Origin: Escallonia rubra
Lineage: Eukaryota > Streptophyta > Magnoliopsida > Escalloniales > Escalloniaceae
Assembly (NCBI GenBank): GCA_033065855.1
Contig: JAVXUO010002827.1
Coordinates: 372,001 to 436,000 of the forward strand
DNA: 64,000 nucleotides
Direction of reading: 5' to 3'
Part shown: one piece after another, positions 57,919 through 64,000 of the stretch
Position numbering within the stretch: position 1 is the stretch's first letter
Layout: each line of letters starts with the position of its first letter
The notes under the pieces: generated by a model
What the model was told of the DNA's origin: nothing
Database searches by the model: none
The model's input: only the letters and a program-made list of their open reading frames with translations
Made by a program: the position numbers and the translations under genes

Positions 57919-58280
57919 AGTTGAAGCATTCCACTCAAAAATAACTGGCAACCAGAGAAGAGGCTTATAAGACACATATATCAAAGTATTGTTGATTATA
58001 TACCCGACGTGGAATTGATACCCGATATGGGGTTTATGTCTCTCTTCTCACTTTGTGGCCTGACCTGATTTTTGAGTAGGCCTAACACATGGAGAAATTG
58101 ACTGAGTGACAGTGAGAGACTAATTTTTAAAATGCGTGTTGAGCCTGGATCGACCAGCTCTGATACCATGTTAAAGCATTCAACTTAAAACTAATTGGCA
58201 AAGGAAATGCCTATAAGGCTTATACCCGGTTTATATTTACTCAACAATGATACCCCTTACGAAGTTTATATCTCTCGACA
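57919..58280 (-). mobile_element. TRIM: very small LTR element, about 362 bp
   Basis: Two related direct repeats flank a short interior: 57919-58050 and 58169-58280. Both contain AAGCATTC(C/A)A, CTATAAGGCTTATA-like, GATACCC and GTTTAT(G/A)TCTCTC blocks. The interior ends in the minus-strand primer-binding site TGGTATCAGAGC (about 58157-58168), directly against the right LTR's TGTTAAAGC end. It has no coding capacity, so it would depend on another element's enzymes. Confidence 0.6.
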
Positions 58281-61200
58281 ATGCATGCCACACACGAGCA
58301 CATCAGTTGCACTTTATGGTTTTGCTCAGCTTGTGTATGCACTCATCCCCATTTATCTTCTACCGAAAAAAACAATCATTGGTGAACAACCATTATGCCT
58401 GGCCTGCAGATTGTGACCAGCCAGGCCGGACCCTTGATGTTTGAACATTTCAAAAGGTAACGTTGATGGATCCCTTAATCATTTAAAAGTGGGGGAATCA
58501 CAAAATGCTGCAAGTGCCTAACTCGCCTACCATGAAATGCTGAGTCCATTGTCAACTGTTGGCCAAGTGTAAAGTAAGAAAGAGGGTCTCTTTTCATCAT
58601 TGATTGAGCAAGGACGCCACGTACCGCGAGTTTCATTGGCCTGAATTATTTTGGTTCCTCCCCTTTTCAAGTTTTTTTTTGGTGGAATGCATGCTGTGTT
58701 TGAAAAGCATTGGTGCGTTTGATCAGCCTCCATCTCTCCTCCTCATCTCCTACTAAAAGCATATAAGTTATGCATGTGGGGATTAGGGGAAAAGGTTGAT
58801 TTGTGGCTTATTGGCTACCCAATCTTTGTGACATCTGGTAAATGAACTACTGTTGCTTGGGTCCATACTGGTAGTAGTTTCTGCTACATTCTTTCAGGGT
58901 CTTGTGTAAGAACAGGTAGCCTTTTTTCAATTAAACGCGCAAAAGAATTTGGTTCTTCTAACGAACTTGATGCCGATAAATTCGCGAGTGTAGAAATTCG
59001 TTTTAGACCATTGGAAGTCAGAAAGTTGTACAAAAAGTTCTAAAGGTTTAATCAAGTAGTTTCAATGATTAGTAATTTTACCTATATATATATATTGAAG
59101 CTGTCATGTTTAAAGATATCTCGCCGAGTTACTCGAAAATCAAAATTTTCTAAAATGCAGCATAGACATCAACAGTTTGTTTAGCCTTGACCATTCTTAT
59201 AGAATGTGTTACATTTGAGTGTTTCACTGAAAGTACTAAAAGTGTCGTAGCAACGAAGCACATTACTCTTGTCACTGTTGTACCTCTTGCATGCAGGAAA
59301 AGGGAATTACTCGTATACTAGGCGAAGACGAAGCTCGACTTTGTCTATAACATGACTTGTCTTGCCGAGCTTTCAAAATTTTTTTGTACTTGCTTTCAAT
59401 CGAGCTTGGTTTGAGTTAAGCTGATTTTAGCATTAAAAAATCGTGTACAGAGTATGAATAATGCCGCCTCACGAGCCGACCTTGAACAAGTTTCTAGGTT
59501 GAGTGCGCTCAACTCGTTTTGCATGTTATACGTTACATGTAAACGATTTATTTATGCAACTCATTGTATTGTGCGTCATCTTTAAGATCTTGTTTCTTAT
59601 TAGGTTAAGCATCATGCTTGTGTTTAGGTTATTAAAAAGGGTTGGGGAGTTCCCACCATCTATCACGTGGATGAATCGCTATCACATAACGCTTGATGGG
59701 CGTAAAAATGCTCTGAGAACCGAACCATCTGCATTACTTAATCCAAATGATTAAAGTTAATGCATTCTTTAGGACTTTGATCCTCACGTTCCCCTTTTCC
59801 GTTCATCCGACGGTCCATAATTCACGATCTATGTTACCAACAAAGTGCCACGGCTTGCAAGACCAAAAAGGGTGAACTTTCTTATCACATTACTAAACGT
59901 GAAAAGGCTGCTTAGAGAATAGAAAAATAAAGAGAAAAGCCTTTGTAAGAACTGTACTTTAATTTGAAGGCAATTAAACATTAATTTTTCTTGGTGTTTG
60001 ATCAGCCTCTCGTCACCCCTTTGTCTACGAAAGAGAGTTAGGTGCAATGTCACAGCCTCCGACTATATACTATAATAGCAAAGACCTTAGGAAAAGGACC
60101 CAAGTATATTAATATGCTTTGGCAGGGTACTAAGACTAAATATCTTTATGTTTTTGTATGTGCAATTAACAAAAATATAATCAATATATAAATAATGAAA
60201 AGTACATAAAAAAATAAAATGAGTTGCCGTGAAACTGGAGACCAAGCAGGAAGATCGATAAAAATTAAGTAAATATATCGACGGTTAGATATTTCGGTGG
60301 AGGTGTTGATATAATGAGAATGTAGAAGAAGTTTTAATTGTAGTGGGGTGGAGCGTTTATTTATTAAGTGTTAAAGAGTTTTCGATAATGATCTTAATTA
60401 ACTTTGTTTAATTTAAATTTATATCACGGGGTATAGCCGAAAGTTCAAAAAAGGTTTCGACATTAAGATTTTCTACCTTAGTAATAGTATAGGTAATATG
60501 CAGATAAGTTATTTGAGTCACAAATTATAGTGATAGTTATACTTTTCAAGTGCAAACTGGAGTAAACAGTTTCGGTGAACATTTTCAACACTCATAATGT
60601 TGAAAATTTCTCTCTGTACGTGTGAGTGTGCGCTCGAGCATCTTTTTTTTTTTTGTTGTCGAACATAAATATTATTACTAAGACAATAATATTCAACACT
60701 TTCTGTGCGCGCCGCGAGCATCTCTAAGTAGAATATCAAGTTTGGTTGAGCATTGTTAAGGACAATAATTAATTCTTCCATGCAGATATTTAATATTAAT
60801 ACTTTCCATGTCTGAACTTTGAAGCTTTCTCTTACTTTTTGTAGCTTCTTGTGCGGCTTTGTTGGACTTGATAGATGAGTTCCAAGTTTAGAGGCTTGAA
60901 TTTTGAGGCCCCTTGTCTCTCTACCCCTATACTACCTTTTAGCTTTCTATATATAACTTCGGTTTGCTTTCTTTTTACATTAATAATGTAGTGAAACCAT
61001 ATGCATCCACACTTGGGTCGGCACCTATGGTTCTTTGATTTTCTGTAGATGATTTTGAACATCTAGCTAGTTCTCTAAAGCTACCATTAGAAGGGAAAGG
61101 GGCTAATAGTAGTAGTGTCCTTTTGTCGCTAAAGATATACTAACAACCAAACGTTATAGTATTTAGAGATTATTCTTATAAAAGGTACTGATGAGATCGT

Positions 61201-61738
61201 TCGACAAATTTCAACTGTACAAACGAAAAGTTTATGAAAGAATAGTTGAGGAGGACTGACTTTTATGTTGTTTTGTTTTGTATTCGATCTTCCACATTCG
61301 AGCGAACTTGTGACCTTTTTTATTAGTTCATAAACTTTATATTAGTTAAAAAATGTTAAATATAAAGTGTAGTGACCATGTTTACAGCCCCACTACAACG
61401 TAATGTTTTTTTCTCTCAAGAGCTAGCCAAATACATACTTCTAGGATTATAAATAAGGTATTATAAAGCGTACAATACCATACTCCGACTGTTCTCTTGA
61501 ACATAAAAAAGAGAACATGAATTTGGTACATATCTTTTTTTTTGGTAAAAAAGTCCTTTTTATTCCATTATGTGCGATTTGGTACATATCCTAATTAACT
61601 TGGAAGACTTTCTCACTAAATATTCTAGCTGTGGTTTAGTAGTGGTTTTAACTACTCATTTTATCTTTCCTTTTTTTTTTCTCCGCGGGTGCGTATAATT
61701 TCTTCGCTATGAGAAAAAAAGTTAAAAACACAAGGGAA
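58281..61738. other. A/T-rich spacer
   Basis: I find no gene, RNA gene or complete element. A TATATATATATA run is at about 59082-59093. All open stretches are short and without family marks. Confidence 0.4.
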
Positions 61739-61925
61739 GTGTTGATTAATATAAATCAATCAACTTCTAACCTAAACCGAATGACTTGAGTTGATTAATC
61801 AACACAATGTTTGATTAACAGTTATTAATCAAAGATATGACAGTAGACTTGATTAGTTAACTATTAATCAACACTATGTCTGCTGTATCTTTGATCAATA
61901 TTAACTACTTAAGTTTATTAATTAT
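61739..61925. repeat. Cluster of TTGATTAATCAA-type palindromes with a hairpin
   Basis: GATTAAT/ATTAATC motifs occur about eight times in under 200 bp. The segment 61826-61908 can fold on itself (AATCAAAGATATGACAGTAGAC against GTCTGCTGTATCTTTGATC). Confidence 0.5.
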
Positions 61926-63410
61926 TGATTTTGCGTTTTTATTTAATTAGGCAGAAATCCTATTTTCCTATCTTAAGAACAACAATAACCCAAAAAATAA
62001 GCTATCATGTTCCTCTTTAAAGACGCCATTACCTAACTTAGTAAATGTAGATACTTAATTCGCATTTTCTTAGGCGTACAAAAAGGGACTTATGGGGACA
62101 TAATCAAAGCCAAAGGTGACGAAATTGCACATCAATCAATAAAAGAATAAAGATATATTTGACCCGTAACTGCGTTGGACCATTTCTCACAAAGTACACG
62201 ACGTTGTTACGTGTAGTTAATGATACTTTGAGGCAGCAAAGCGATGCTTGCCAATAAATAATTGGGTATTAATTAATAATTAAGTTCATAATCAATTGAA
62301 AACCAGACAAAAGGACATTAGCATAACGACAAGCTCTTCACTAGATTATAATAAGAAATATTTAATGCACTTCTAATAAAAGCGTGGCAGCCCTGAACCA
62401 TGGCGCAAGCAACCAGATACATTCCAAAATCCATGCAGAAATTAGATTGAATAAACAATGGATGGGTTGGTTGTGTATGGATTTGGCAACACCGCAATGG
62501 AACACGAGGCTTTCTGACTCACGAGCTAAGGTGATTAATTAAATTACGGAGAGAGTGTAGAACAACACAAGCTCCTAGTAGATTTTAATTATTTCACGTT
62601 TCTGTGTTCATGCATGCTGAGCAAAGTTCGCGTTGAACATAGTTATCAGAATCGGACCGATTGAGCCGTTATCCGGTACTGCTGCTGCAGTTCGGTGTAG
62701 GTGATGGACCAAGCATGTTATACTTTATTGAAACCATTGAATTAGCTATTATTTCCCTGCTTTTAGAGTATTTATTATAAATATGATTGAACCATCGATT
62801 GAACCAATGAATCATGTATCGTTGACTTCACGAGTTCGATATCCGGTCAGTTCGGATATTAATCGTGGAGCTAAGCCGTCAGTTATTTTCTTTTGCAAAA
62901 TTCTGATCTAACTACCCACTACGAAATCGAAAATAACTAGGACAACTACAATGAAATCAAGATGTGACGATGGCTACGAGCATATTGACCGTCTACTAAC
63001 AAATAAAACAAGGACAATCATTACTTACAATGCACTCGAACATCACACACTACAAGATGAAATAACGAATCTCAACTCACAGATGCCCCTATATCAGGCA
63101 GTACGAACGAGTGAAAGCCCAATAACAAAATCCGGCGTCTCAAATTTCTCTCCTTTGGGCCAACAATGTCTGTCGCTTCAAATAGCCATCTTCTTCACCA
63201 ACTAAAACAACTCATTTATGCTATTGATCGGCACAAATTTTGGGCTAGAATTAAAACTATATCCTAGGCATCAACGTTTATACGACAATCTCAACAGCGA
63301 ACAAAAGTTCGTCAAACCAACATAGTATGCAACATAAAATTTTCATTATTACAAGTAAGTAACATGACAATTACTTCCACCAGTTTAAGATTGTAAGTAA
63401 CAAAACTCTA
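61926..63410. other. Spacer
   Basis: No gene or element supported. Confidence 0.4.
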
Positions 63411-64000
63411 AGCTAAAAAGCCTGCTTTTGACTTTTCTCCTTTCTCTCTCCTCCCTCTTCACTCGACTCTTCTTCGTCGACCGGAGATTCGTCCACCACC
63501 GCCGGTTCTTCGGCGAGTGGTGGCTCTGTACATATGAATTAACGGTTTGATGTCTGTGTTTTCCCTTTAATCGAGTCTTTTGGTGCTCTTCACGGCCTTG
63601 GAGAGTTATGGCTGGCTGTTGTGCCTGGGATTGCGGTACACGTTTGGGTGGCATGGGCTGGGGCTGTGGTTCGGACCGATGATGGGGTTGCTGGTGGTCG
63701 GTGGTGGTTGCGGTTTGGTTGCCTCGCCTCCTATCTGGGTTTCGGTCTAGGATGGGCTGGGCTTGCCTCCTGGTTTGGGGTTGGATTTCGTGGTGGTTCA
63801 CGGCGAGTTGGGCACGGGGTGCTGTGGGTGGTAGTGGTGGTAGATCAAGTGGCTGAGGGAGGTTTTCTTCCTGATAGGGGTCCTTTTTCGTTTCTTTTCT
63901 TTCCCCTCCTTAGTACGTCCCCCTCCCCCCTCTTTCGGCCCCTTGTGGGTTGGATGGCATTGGTGGGCAGCTATGTGTGACGCTGGCGTGGGGAGTCGCT
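63411..64000. other. GC/GT-rich segment cut by the window end
   Basis: After a C/T-rich start (63430-63480) the sequence becomes rich in CCGCCGG and then GGTGGTGG/TGGG motifs. This is the same composition order as the leader of the LINE at 39117. It may be the 5' end of another such element, but no boundary or protein motif proves it. Open frames on both strands are low-complexity. Confidence 0.3.

Noticed and set aside
63385..63980. Long frames on both strands at the window end (138 and 119 codons)
   Set aside because: They are low-complexity (Gly/Trp/Val or Arg/Gln/His rich) and mirror each other in GC-rich sequence. Such frames arise from GGTGG repeats without being genes.
1..64000. CRISPR arrays, bacterial operons or phage
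   Set aside because: Introns, plant gene families and plant transposons make this a plant nuclear segment. No direct-repeat arrays with regular spacers were seen.

Overview
The window looks like nuclear DNA of a flowering plant, most likely a woody eudicot. It has few genes, long A/T-rich spacers, GT-AG introns, chromodomain-type Ty3 retrotransposons, hAT, Mutator-like and miniature elements, and plant-specific gene families: an LCR-type F-box gene with a miR394 site, RAMP4, and a DnaJ-DUF3444 protein. I cannot name the species.

Left third (1-27.1 kb) is the dynamic part. A truncated Ty3 element (leader plus 5' LTR, minus strand) opens the window. Next comes a minus-strand kinase-like gene (exons 4007-7412) whose last three exons are duplicated as an inverted copy inside its own intron, giving arms of about 1.34 kb around a 26-bp spacer. 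Upstream of it lie a mosaic of short direct and inverted repeats (7.5-8.7 kb), a 502-bp inverted-repeat element carrying five 23-nt palindromes (9.9-10.4 kb), and a Mutator-like transposase relic (10.9-14.4 kb) split by a hAT element with a perfect 8-bp target duplication. A second, related kinase-like gene runs on the plus strand from 15997 to 27136. A Ty3 chromovirus inserted in its first exon, 14 bases after the ATG, with a 5-bp GTGGA target duplication. The host promoter/ATG segment plus an LTR was then copied to the other end of the element, where it replaced the primer-binding site. Both kinases have degraded catalytic motifs, so this is a head-to-head pair of atypical or pseudo-kinases.

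Middle (27.1-48.4 kb): a 7-kb spacer with degenerate repeats, then three clean genes. These are the F-box gene LCR (two exons, plus), RAMP4/SERP1 (three exons, minus; start codon at the last three bases of exon 1; TATA box and an ER-stress-type element upstream), and a single-coding-exon DnaJ-DUF3444 gene (minus). A 1.25-kb LINE-type insertion with a 12-bp target duplication lies just downstream of LCR.

Right third (48.4-64 kb) has no supported cellular gene. It holds several copies of one miniature element family, a decayed pararetrovirus-like stretch on the minus strand (53.7-55.6 kb), a very small LTR element (TRIM, 57.9-58.3 kb) and a GC-rich segment that runs off the window end.

The most unusual structure is the intronic inverted duplication of the first kinase gene. 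Its primary transcript could fold into a long double-stranded hairpin matching its own last three exons.
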